Positions 21,831 through 31,899 of a stretch of DNA of 64,000 nucleotides are shown piece by piece. This DNA is from Paguma larvata (Eukaryota; Chordata; Mammalia; Carnivora; Viverridae). A model generated the notes under the pieces. It was given only the letters and a program-made list of their open reading frames with translations. It searched no databases and was not told the DNA's origin. Each line of letters begins with the position of its first letter. Within the stretch, counting starts at the first letter, position 1. The DNA is taken from the NCBI GenBank assembly GCA_030068075.1, contig CM057830.1, forward strand, positions 23,344,247 to 23,408,246, read 5' to 3'. The translations under genes and the position numbers were made by a program.

Positions 21831-23397
21831 GGGGTCATTGATGAGTACTACTGTTATTATTACTTCCACTGAGAACTTTATGATTGAAAGCTCTTTAATC
21901 AGTATTATTAGACTAAAGACCACTTTAATGCTGCTGGCTTTTAGTATAATTTACTCTGGAAAAAGCCATTGATGAGATAATCTCTCTTTCTGTTTTCAAC
22001 TTTGTTTACAATACCTGGTTTGACTTTTATGCTATTATATTAGGTAAGCATTAATTTTCCACCAAAGCAGATTGCCAACAAGCATACGCATACAAATCGT
22101 TCACTGAGGGGTATGGAGCCAGTATCTGAGTTCTTTTTCTGGAAGGTAATAGAGCTTTCCTCATTACTGCAAATGCATGAATGAATGAACAACAGACGTT
22201 CCATACATCCTCTCATCAAACAGCCCCGTCACTTGCTCAGTACTTTTTTCTGTTCAGCATTATTGATTTTTCCAACAATTGAGTTTGTTTGCAATAAGCT
22301 GAACTGGAGCATACCCTTCCATTAATTAGAAAAAAATGTATGGGTATTAGCTTGAGGAAACAATAGCACTCGTTTTGTGTTTTCCAGTGCAAACTCAGGG
22401 TGATGTTTTGTTTGATTGCTATTGTTTCTATTTTCCCTCCGACCAGTGTTGTTAAGTCTGATGCAAAAAGCCTGAAAACCTTTTAAATAGCTTGTGCCCA
22501 TTCTGGAAAAAGAAAAGGCCTACCAAGGTCAGCTGTGAATGGATGCGAAACTAGCATCTTAGAATACAAATCTGTGCCATTACTCCCTCTATACTCCTAT
22601 GCCTTTTGCAATTGTTTTTATACTCTCATCCACACTGAAAGCAAACACCTTAATTATCTTCTTTGTTGTAACTACAGAATTTAGAAAATATTCCTTGATT
22701 CATATTTATACTCTGTAGGTAATTACCACTACGAAAGCATATTGAACTAAGAAGCTAGAAAAGGTGTGTATGTGATTTGCTGTTTAGGTTTTCACCGTTT
22801 CTGGTCGGGCTGATTGAATTAGCCAGTGCAGATTTTTTGAACTCAGCAAAGCTTAATCATGTAAGTTATTTCAAGTATGTAAAAATAAAAGATCCTTTAC
22901 CTCAGCATATTCACAGGGCTCTATTTTTGCTGCACAGTGATTAAAAATGACTCGTTTTTCTTAAATTTTGAAATTTGACAGTATTCTTTGAATGAAATAA
23001 TTGGTGGTAGAAATCTATTGAAAATGAGGCCAAGCAGGGTGCAAACAGATGCAACAGAATGAAGGTAAAATGCAACTTGGAATTATTGACCAGAAATCAA
23101 CGTGCCTGTAAAAACGTAGATCAGAAGATGTCAGGGCAATCTCTTGTAGGAAAAGGAAGCCGGAAATCACCACATTAGCACTACCATGAGATATAATTCT
23201 ATTTCTGTAACGTAAACAGGGTAGCCTTGTGACTCCACCATTCACATTAAAGAGCCTAAACAGATAATGGTCTGGATTCCATTTGTTTTTGAGAACCTTC
23301 ACAGCATAGAGTAAGTATCTGGAGATGCCTTCTTGGCGGAACAAAACTCATGATAGACAGGGTGCTATCACTAAACACCAAAATTCTACTTGCCAAG
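21831..23397. other. unique non-coding sequence
   Basis: No repeat or gene was recognised. A 109-codon ORF on the minus strand (23015-23344) has no recognisable domain and no supporting context. Confidence 0.5.
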
Positions 23398-23559
23398 ATG
23401 CCTGGGCGGCTCAGTCAGTTAAGCATCTGACTCTTGATTTCAGCTCAGGTCATGATCTCAAAGTTTGTGAGATCAAGCCCCATATTGGGCTCTACACTGA
23501 CAGCATGGAGTCTGCTTGGGATTCTCTCTCTCTCTCTCTCTCTCAACATTTTTTAAATG
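23398..23559 (+). mobile_element. SINEC
   Basis: The body runs from GCCTGGGCGGCTCAGTCAG through CTCAGGTCATGATCTCAAAG to a (TC)n run and a short AACATTTTTTAAA tail. It is flanked by an imperfect 12-bp duplication: CTACTTGCCAAG (23386-23397) and CTACATGCTAAG (23560-23571). Confidence 0.93.
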
Positions 23560-24200
23560 CTACATGCTAAGAATAAGTTAATTTCTCCAAGTTCCACTCC
23601 CTCAGAGTCCTCTCATTCTCTCAAGTTCTTTGTCAAAAGAGGGATTTCACATGTGACATCTGAGAGCAAGCATGTTGTTAGTTGGAAAGCAGTGCCTCTG
23701 TGAGAATGCGTAGCAGGGACAGAAATGAACTTTATCTTCCGGGATTTGTAAAATAACTTTGTCTTCACTAGTGTTACCGCATGGTCATACTTAAAAGTTG
23801 ACTGCTTATGAGAAATATAAACCCTATTGAAAATGTATGCATAAAGTAAAGGTCTCAGCTTTTCACCTTGCCAACGTGGGTTTCGGTCACCATCAGGTTA
23901 CTTAAGTTCTCAGGGCATAAGACGATCATATTCTCCATGATATTTTCCTATTAACACACTATGATTATTAAGATACACATTACTTTTGAACACCAAAATT
24001 CCTAGTCTATTATTTTATATCACATTAACTCAATGTCAAAGGACACATGCCCTCTTTTTAGAATGTGAGTTTCCCAAGTAAAAAAAAAAATAATGGTAAC
24101 CTATTTTGGCCCTTGTGGAACTAAATAGCAGTATGTAAATTTCCAAATTGCATACCGTTAAAATGCTCCTATTCTTCAAACCCTAATTTTCTAAGAAATT

Positions 24201-24220
24201 ATAATAATAATAATAATATA
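24201..24220. repeat. (AAT)n microsatellite
   Basis: Six ATA/AAT units form a perfect trinucleotide run. Confidence 0.9.
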
Positions 24221-25847
24221 TTGTTAAGGAATTTTTGCTCAGTGCAGAAGGAATTTTGAAATATTAATACGTTAGCAAAACCTATCAATTAGAGAAATAA
24301 TTTTACTCTAAGAAAAGAACTTAGAAATTTGATAATAAGCGTAATTTGATGAATATTCTGTAGTGAGTCATCATTTCTCTGCAGTAAAAAGAACTTGCCT
24401 TCTGTGCACTCACGGAGCAAGTTCTCATAAAAGAATCCAAACCCTGTGAGGAAAAGAAGCTTTAAAGGGTTACTAAAAATGTTCCCAGCCTCTTTGAAGT
24501 TTTATATGATATTTGATAATACACCGAATGCCTCTTTGTGAAACATTTAATAGCACAGTGCAGGCGATAGCTTATTATTTATCGATCATGATACTCTTTT
24601 TCAAGGAAACAGCAGTAAGTCATTAGGTTGTTTTTATTCACTCATAGCACTTCATGGACCGTAGTAGGCCCTTCATAAGTAATTGTTGAAATAGCCATAG
24701 GACTAGACTCCATCCACAAAGGCTGAAATGAATTGAGGTAATTCAGGACGGAAGCTGCTGAATAATCGAGCATGTAATATTGGCCTTAGTTATATGGCTG
24801 TTCCAGGGTTGAAAGGGGATGAAGGGACTCAAACATCTTGACGCTCTGGCCACTGGGCTACTTGGATAGCTCTGGGCTTTTTGCTCTAATTTTTGGAGCA
24901 GAGACAGTCTAATTAGACGTGGAGCACATATTATAAGTATGTTGCTATGGTGAATACAAACATTTCATATAGCGATAATGTTTCATACCAATTAAGTGGA
25001 AATTCCAAATACTATGCCAATAAAACATAAACTACCATTATTCCATTGGCTTGCCCATGAAGGCATAAGTTGTGCATATTTATTTATTTATTTACCTAGA
25101 GGGCTCTTATTGAACACACTGAGCTGTCTAGTATTTATCTCCTTTGCGCAGTGTACCAACTCATTAGGAAGATTCCACAAAGTAACAGTGGAGTCACTCT
25201 GAAGTGACTTCATTTCAACACAGATCCTGTTTAAAAACATTTTTGGGAAGCAGTCGTTCCCCACGGAGTTCAGGTTATCTTTTAGAAAGTAAAAATGAAT
25301 GGACAAAAAATACAGGAACACTTTGGTTTTCCAAATAATTTCTTAATCACTTCTAAAAAGCAATCACTTTTAAATCACTTCTTAAAAGTGGAGGGAGTAG
25401 CTGTAAGTAAAAACTAGTAAATTAATTCTCCAGCCATTTTGTATGATGCAGAAGACATTCACAGAGTGAATGTGTCTAGTTACTTATTGTTAGCGTTCAT
25501 CTCCTTATTTGACTTCACTGGCAACTGTGACACCTTACAAAAGAAATGAGGCCATTTCAGACTTTAGTGCTACAAAGCTTGGGTTTTTTGCCAATCTTAA
25601 GAGACTCTGTGAATATTTTAATGTCAGATTTTACAAGTGAACGTATCAAGACATGATTGCTAAAGACTGATAATCCTTGTCTCATCTACCTTTCCAGTTT
25701 CATGACTGCCATGCGCTCTTGGGAGACTCTCAAAGCAAGAAACATCACGTGGAATGTGGGCACTAGATGGCACTAGCTTCACTGCTCATAGTATCATGCA
25801 TGGTCCAGGGTATTTGTTGACTAGAGCATACCTCCAACATTCATGAA

Positions 25848-25884
25848 GATACCTTTTTCTCTCTCTCTTTCTGAAAAAGGTATC
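25848..25884. other. perfect 12-bp inverted repeat with pyrimidine loop
   Basis: GATACCTTTTTC (25848-25859) and GAAAAAGGTATC (25873-25884) are exact reverse complements. The 13-base loop is almost pure CT. No SINE or other family explains it. Confidence 0.8.
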
Positions 25885-26139
25885 ATCCATGGCAACTAGC
25901 ATAATGAACAGATCATTCAGTAAATACATTTGATCACCATATATAGTCTATGCACCAAAAACTTTCTGGGAACACACAGCTAAGTTTCAATCTAGCAAGA
26001 GGGCCAGGCATGAACATATCCTACTATAATTTACTGAAGTGTGCAATAACAGAACTGTGCACTTTGTGCATTGCAACACAGGTGATGATGCCATTAATTT
26101 TTCTTTGGGAGGTGATAAATACCACACCTAATATTAACT

Positions 26140-26586
26140 GTGTAATTACCATGGGTCACATTCTCTCTTAAGTGCTTTACTTTTTTTTTTTAATTTTTAA
26201 TGTTTGTTTATTTTTGAGAGAGAAAGAGAGTGTGAGTGGGAGAAAGGAGGGAGAGAGGAAGACACAGAATCAGAAGTAGGCTCTAGGCTCTGAGGTGTCA
26301 GCACAGAACCCGACATGGGGCTCGAACTCACAAACCATGAGATCATGACCTAAGCCAAAGTCAGATGCTCAATCGACTAAGCCATCCAGGCACCCCTCTC
26401 TTAAGTGCTTTACATGCATTAACAGAACTAAGAAGAAATGGATATTATCTCCATATTTTGAGGCTCTAAATGATAATGCATCTTGCCTATGGTCATGGAG
26501 TTAACAGGCAGTGGAGCTAGGATTTGAACTTAGGCAGGATGGTTCCAAAGCCAGTGCTCTTGATCCCCAGATCACACTGCCTCTCC
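26140..26586 (-). mobile_element. MIR, antisense, split by a SINE
   Basis: TCTCTTAAGTGCTTTAC and, after the SINE, TTTACATGCATTAACAGAAC, GGATATTATCTCCATATTTT, ATGGTCATGGAGTTAACAGG, AGTGGAGCTAGGATTTGAAC and CACTGCCTC form an inverted MIR in correct order. The SINE at 26181-26395 splits it and duplicated 18 bp of the MIR. Confidence 0.85.
26181..26395 (-). mobile_element. SINEC, antisense, perfect 18-bp duplication
   Basis: The poly(T)-rich tail is at the left; the inverted CT-rich domain appears as GAGAGAGAAAGAGAG. Then come GTCAGCACAGAACCCGACAT, GGGGCTCGAACTCAC and the head CTAAGCCATCCAGGCACCCC. The 18-bp direct repeat CTCTCTTAAGTGCTTTAC occurs at 26163-26180 and 26396-26413 without mismatch, which indicates a comparatively young insertion. 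Confidence 0.97.
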
Positions 26587-26689
26587 GTTTTCCTTTGGAG
26601 TCATCTGGGAGAGGTTCGGGGCCTAGTTCATATGTGTGTTAAAATCCCAAATATAATGATGACTTTACGAGTTATAGAAAGTGGATAAA

Positions 26690-26930
26690 GGGAATTTTGA
26701 GCAAAGAAAATACAATAAGCAAAATCAGGAAGAAATGAAAGAAGTGAGACACAGTTGGGAAGTTCCACAAAATCGAGTTGCTAGATTGGAGGGCATGGAG
26801 GAGGCAGCAGTGAGGGAGGAGGCAGATAAGGTTGTCAAGTTAGAAGGATCCTTGACTGGGAGTGGCCTTATAGGCCATGAGAAAGGATTTGGACCTTATT
26901 CTGTGGGGTCACTTAGAGGATAGTGTTATG
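26690..26930 (-). mobile_element. L2 fragment, antisense
   Basis: GTGGCCTTATAGGCCATGAG, AAAGGATTTGGACCTTATTC and upstream purine-rich text match the inverted L2 segment (gccttgtaggccat...aaggactttggcttttactc). Coding is decayed. Confidence 0.7.
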
Positions 26931-27006
26931 CTCACTCTGAGGTTTATGCTGACTTCCTAACCAGGTCAAATTACAATTTAAGCTATCATTGAAAATTATA
27001 GGCTTT

Positions 27007-27230
27007 TTTATTTTATTTTTTTTAACGTTTTTATTTTATTTTTTGAGAGACATAGAGACAGAGTGTGAGCAAGGGAAGGGCAGAGAGAGAGGGGGACAAA
27101 GAATCCGAAGCAGGCTCCAGGCTCTGAGCCGTCAGCACAGAGCCCAACGTGGGGCTCGAACTCACAGACCGTGAGATCATGACCTGAGCCGAAGTCGGCC
27201 GCTTAACCGACTGAGCCACCCAGGCACCCC
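27007..27230 (-). mobile_element. SINEC, antisense, full length
   Basis: The order is T-rich tail, inverted CT domain, CAGGCTCTGAGCCGTCAGCA, GGGGCTCGAACTCACAGACC and the head GACTGAGCCACCCAGGCACC. It keeps many CpG dinucleotides (for example GCCGAAGTCGGCCGC), so it is probably among the youngest copies. A perfect 13-bp duplication AATTATAGGCTTT lies at 26994-27006 and 27231-27243. Confidence 0.97.
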
Positions 27231-27540
27231 AATTATAGGCTTTAATTTTTGTCACCATTTTTAAACTATGTATGGTATTGAGGGAATTAACCATGTGATA
27301 TGGACATGAGAAGACATTTTATTCTAAACATTTTTAAGCTGTTTGAATAATAAATGCACTAAATGTATTCATTTCACATAATTTATATAAACTCTTAGTG
27401 AAATATGAGGCATTAGGAAGTTTTTATGTTAAAAATTTCAATACTTTTTAAAATTAAAATGATCTTAGGGAAGCCCCCAAATCACACATACTTCATGTCA
27501 TTTTATGTGTTGGAAATGCCTATGATAAAAATGAAACAAG

Positions 27541-27953
27541 GGGCACCTGGGTGGCTCAGTCATTTGGGCATCCAACTCTTTAAAAAAATTTTGTTTAATG
27601 TTTATTCATTTTTGAGAGACAGAGAGACAGAGCATGAGTGGGGGAGGGGCAGAGAGTGGGGGAGACACAGAATCCAAAGCAGGTTCCAGGCTCTGAGCTG
27701 TCAGCACAGAGCCCGACAGAGGGCTCAGACTCACAAACCGTGGAGATTATGACCTGAGCCACCCTGGCACCCCTGGGCATCCGACTCTTGATTTCAGCTC
27801 AGGTCATGATCTCACGATTTGTGAGCTTGAGCCCCCCATCCGGCTCCATGCTGACAGTGTGGAGCCACTTGGGATTTTCTCTCTGCCTCTGTCTCTCTCT
27901 CACTCTCTCTCTCTCTCTCTCTCTCTCAGAACATAAAAATTTAAAAAATAAAT
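27541..27953 (+). mobile_element. SINEC interrupted by a second SINEC
   Basis: The head GGGCACCTGGGTGGCTCAGT runs to CATCCAACTCTT at 27580. It resumes at CATCCGACTCTTGATTTCAG (27779) and continues through CTCAGGTCATGATCTCACGA to a long (CT)n run (about 27889-27929) and an AATAAATAAAAG tail. The outer flanks show only a rough duplication (AAAATGAAACAAG and AAAAGAAATAAG). Confidence 0.93.
27581..27773 (-). mobile_element. SINEC nested antisense inside another SINEC
   Basis: It is an inverted SINEC whose target-site duplication is part of the host SINE: TGGGCATCCAACTCTT (27565-27580) and TGGGCATCCGACTCTT (27774-27789), one mismatch in 16. It lacks about 25 bp of the head. GACCTGAGCC joins directly to ACCCTGGCACCCC, as expected from deletion between the two GAGCC copies normally present there. 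The deletion removes most of the A-box side of the internal promoter. Confidence 0.95.
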
Positions 27954-27965
27954 AAAAGAAATAAG

Positions 27966-28863
27966 ACACCACCAACAATAACAAAAAATCTTATTTAGAA
28001 AGGATCACTTGACTTGAAACTTTATGCAGCTTCCAGATAGCCAGATCTTTGTGAAAAGCATCCAATACAATGTTTAGAAAGTGTTGTGAACAAAAAGCAC
28101 CATCAGCTAAGAATATTAAGTTTGAAAGTTGCGTATGATGGCTAAGAAACTTATAATGTCTCAGTCTCTTGAAGCTTATGTATCATAACAATACTCCATC
28201 CAACTGCCTTATAATCCATATGGTAGTATGGGGGCGTCTTCCTGCCTCCAGAGCCTCTGGGCTTCTGTTCTCATCCTCATTCCCTGATACCCTGTAGGAT
28301 AGCTCCTTTTCTTGACTTTGCATTTTGGGGCTTTCTAATTTTTGCCCTTGACTGGTCACTTTGTTTAGTTTTCAGTTAACTATATCTTACCTGAGCACAT
28401 CCAAAACCTTCTCAGAAGAAGCATTCACTCTATTCTTTCCTCATGGCCCCTCAATTCTCCATTCCCTCATTCTGGGAAGTTCAGCCATCCCTCTTTCTTG
28501 GGAAGTGCAAGAAACAGCAAAAAGTACCGCCTGTATATGTCATTTTCCCTTCAAAATTATCTTTTTTATCTTAGAGAAGTTGTTGTGACTTTCCATCCAA
28601 GGTGAAAAACCTTTTGTCTGTGTTTCTATTCTACGAAAAGCTGGTTAACCTAAGAATATGACACATCAAGAAGCAGATAGGTAGTGAATTAGAGATAAGG
28701 TGTTTGTTTCACGATTGCATCATATGCCCTGTCCCCCACATTTGTTTTCCAGAAATCAGGTGTATGGCTTTGTAGCCAAATGTTTAGGAAACAAGTAATT
28801 GAGAAAAAGTAGTAATAATAATAGGTTACATCTCAAAAGGTATTTGAATTTTATGTATTAAAT
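27966..28863. other. unique non-coding sequence
   Basis: Nothing firmly recognised. A pyrimidine-rich stretch at about 28370-28520 might be an eroded L2 piece but is too diverged to call. Confidence 0.4.
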
Positions 28864-28877
28864 TAAAATATGGATGG

Positions 28878-29064
28878 GGGTGCCTAGGTGGCTCAGTCAG
28901 TTGAGTGTCTGACTCTTGATTGAGGCTCAGGTCATGATCTCATGGTTCGTGAGATCAAGCCCCACATTGGGCTCAGTACTGATGGCTCTAAGCCTGCTTT
29001 GGATTCTCTCTCTCCCTCTCACTGCCCCCTGCCAAAATAAATGAATAAACTTAAAAAAGTTAAA
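28878..29064 (+). mobile_element. SINEC
   Basis: The head is GGGTGCCTAGGTGGCTCAGT, then CTCAGGTCATGATCTCATGG, a CT-rich run and an AAATAAATGAATAAAC tail. Imperfect 14-bp duplication: TAAAATATGGATGG (28864-28877) and TAAAATACAGATGG (29065-29078). Confidence 0.95.
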
Positions 29065-29078
29065 TAAAATACAGATGG

Positions 29079-29785
29079 CTAGGGTGTAATTTTGAGAAAA
29101 ATTATTCACATAATCATTTCTCGGTCATTACAAATAATTATCAGTGATCACACTAAGAGATAAAAGATTATGAGCCTTATAAAGGATACTTTTTTGCACT
29201 ATTAAAAGACTATACCACATTTCACTAGGTCACTTGTCTTTCTCTGGTTAGATATTGAAAACAGCTAAATCTATAATGATCTGTGACGTTTATATTTTTT
29301 GCTACAAATAATTGAGGTTCATTTTTGTGAACCATTTAATGTATTTTTTAACTAAACAGAATCTATTTAAATGTATTCCTGTAATTATATCAGCCTAAAA
29401 CATTTGTCGTCTGATTGTGTCATTTTTCATGAGGAAGAATGGAATTAGAGCCACAGGCTAACTTAGGTAGTGATAGTCTTGAAACTGAAGCATATATGAA
29501 TGCCATTCATCTTATGTGACTCAACAGGAAAAAACATGAGAAAAGCTGTCCAGAATAGGGCACTAAGCATCATAGGTGTGCTCAGATTCAGTTCTCAAAC
29601 TATGACTTGGATCAGCAGAAGTCCAACTCAATCTCTGCTTATTGCTATATGCAAAGTCAAGCACCTACTTCATTCTAAAAATTATAGTTGTGTGTGTGTG
29701 TGTGTGTTAGGAAATGGAAGATAAATATGTGGACTATATAAAAGCAAACAAGAATTTAAAACTAAATCTAGTTAATATTTCAACA
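29079..29785. other. unique non-coding sequence
   Basis: Nothing recognised except the (GT)n run at 29688-29707. Confidence 0.45.
29688..29707. repeat. (TG)10 microsatellite
   Basis: Perfect dinucleotide run. Confidence 0.95.
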
Positions 29786-29880
29786 AATTCTAATTAAAAC
29801 CCTACTATGTGGTCAGAAACTGCTGAGACAGAGTCAAATTAGACATAATCTCTTCTAAAGTATTCAGTCTGTTTGCAAGA
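29786..29880 (-). mobile_element. possible L2 end, antisense
   Basis: CCTACTATGTGGTCAGAAAC, TGCTGAGACAGAGTC and AAGTATTCAGTCTGTTTGC resemble the inverted L2 3' terminus (ctactatgtgccaggcac...ttcagtcta). Short and diverged. Confidence 0.45.
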
Positions 29881-29887
29881 GGGGCAT

Positions 29888-29921
29888 TAAATAAATTAAA
29901 TAAATAAAAATAAATAAATTA
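29888..29921. repeat. (TAAA)n A-rich simple repeat
   Basis: TAAA units with one A5 interruption. No SINE body is attached. Confidence 0.85.
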
Positions 29922-30922
29922 TCCTGCTCTCACCATGTTCTTGAAAAAACAATTTGGAAAAACTGTAAGGATAAATATGTTCCAGAATGTGGTAGGGCGT
30001 TCACCATCTAAAATGAAATCTATAATAATTGAGGATGAAAAGATATTTTAAAATAATGTAAAAATGATAGGATTTTGAAATAAAGACCAAAACTTCTAAC
30101 AAGTAATTTGATTTTTGATCATGTAACTTGAAAAATATGGAATGTAAATCTAAATGTATGTATGTATTTAAGCTTGTTCCATAGATCTAAAATATTTTAT
30201 TATAAATAAGCTTTACTGGAATTGGATATCAAAAATGTTATGATATTAAAACTTGCTAAATATTAGAAGGTTAACTGAGGGAAGTTATTAAATCTGCTTC
30301 TCTAGATAGGATTCTTATTCCCTGGGGCCGATTCCTTTGAGAATACTTGAAGGCAAAGAATGAACATTTATGTTTCCTTTGAGTGTTGAATCTACCTTTC
30401 CCTGACCAACTTTGGCTTTATGGTCCGTTCACACTTGAGAGATTGTTTTACATCTCTAGATAGTTTACATTAATTGCAATTTCTCCACTAATTGGTTTAG
30501 CAGTAATACAGAAGACTCTTAATAAAATTAGCTGCTTTAAATATGAATTATTGATGCCATCTTTTCTCTGTTTCTAGGTAAAGCAACTGAAAATCAAAGT
30601 TAGCTTTACATAGTGACTTGAAACATGTTAGTTAAGGTATACACTCAAATCTCTCAACAGGTACAAGATATTTTCCTTTAGCATCACTGATCTAGTGCCT
30701 CTGAGGATGGGAATTTATAAAAATGAGGTCCTATAAAGGTAGGGCTATGTTGTCTAAAATTGAAATGTGTGTTTTGTGACATAGTTGAGTAGATGGACAG
30801 TTAATTGAAAATCAGGTAATTCTGGGTAAATTGACTTAATCTGCCTAACACACTCTGAGTGATTAAAAATAACTGGTAAATAAAAAACATGAGGATCATG
30901 AAAGTTATTTTAAGTCTCAGTC
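29922..30922. other. AT-rich unique sequence
   Basis: No repeat family or gene was recognised. Confidence 0.45.
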
Positions 30923-30938
30923 AAGAACACATAGAATA

Positions 30939-31152
30939 TGGGTTCCTGGGTGGCTCAGTCGGTTAAGCGTCTGACTTCAGCTCAGGTCATGATCTCGTAG
31001 TTCGTGAGTTCAAGCGCCATGTCGGGCTCTGTGCTGACAGCTCAGAACCTGGAGACTGCTTCAGATTCTGTGTCTCCCTCTCTCTCTCGGCTGCTAGCTC
31101 ACTCTCTTTCCTTCTCTCTCTCTCAAAAATAAATGAACATAAAAAACATTTA
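30939..31152 (+). mobile_element. SINEC, perfect 16-bp duplication
   Basis: The head is GGTTCCTGGGTGGCTCAGTC, then GGTTAAGCGTCTGACTTCAG, CTCAGGTCATGATCTCGTAG, a CT-rich stretch and an AAAAATAAATGAACATAAAA tail. AAGAACACATAGAATA is repeated exactly at 30923-30938 and 31153-31168. A minus-strand ORF across it is SINE-derived. Confidence 0.97.
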
Positions 31153-31168
31153 AAGAACACATAGAATA

Positions 31169-31899
31169 ATTTTGACACCATTAATACCTCCTTCAAGCAG
31201 GTGTTTCTCAGAGGCACTCACTTCATTGTTTATTTGTCATCAGTCCTAATAAACATGTACTTGAGTTTATGTCACCTGCAAATAATTAGCCTGCCCTACA
31301 GAGACATGGGAACTGATCTAGGCATGCGCCTGCCCAATGTTTAATGACGTTAATCCGTCTCAGTGACTTGCCTTTCTATTCAAATAACCAGTTTGGGATA
31401 TAATTTACTAAAATCAACTTTTGTAGTATTATTTCAAAAAAAGATAGCCTTTTGTATGACAAGCTATAATATTTAGCTACTGAAAGACCTACTACCATAT
31501 TTCTCTCCCACTGAGAACTATTTGTTATCTAATGTCACTTATAGATTACATGTAAATCAAATTATTATTTCCAGCGCTGCATGGTGCCATGCTGATTAAA
31601 AACTTGTCAAGCTATCAGAAGAATAAGGCCATTTCCCAGCATGGAATGATGCTATTTATTCTAGGCCCAATGATTGGTACCAGAACCAATGCCTAATAAT
31701 AATATCCTTGACCAGGGGTGGAAAGAATCCTTTAAAATGATTGCTTCTATCACAATCCTAAGGCATGCAAATTTCTGAGGAAGCTGAAAAAATTGTGCAA
31801 CTTTAAGGAGATGGAAAGAAGGTAGCTAAACTCTCACTGTACTTACTACAATCAACAGACACTGTGCAGTTCTTATCATTTATGGCTTCTTGAAAGCAT
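31169..31899. other. unique non-coding sequence
   Basis: Nothing was recognised. Confidence 0.45.

Larger units (their letters stand above)
23572..26139. other. 2.5 kb of unique non-coding sequence
   Basis: Only an (AAT)n run at 24201-24220, a possible old LINE/MIR end around 24640-24690 and the 25848 hairpin stand out. No coding evidence. Confidence 0.5.

Noticed and set aside
27031..27294. 87-codon minus-strand ORF
   Set aside because: It covers an antisense SINEC almost exactly.
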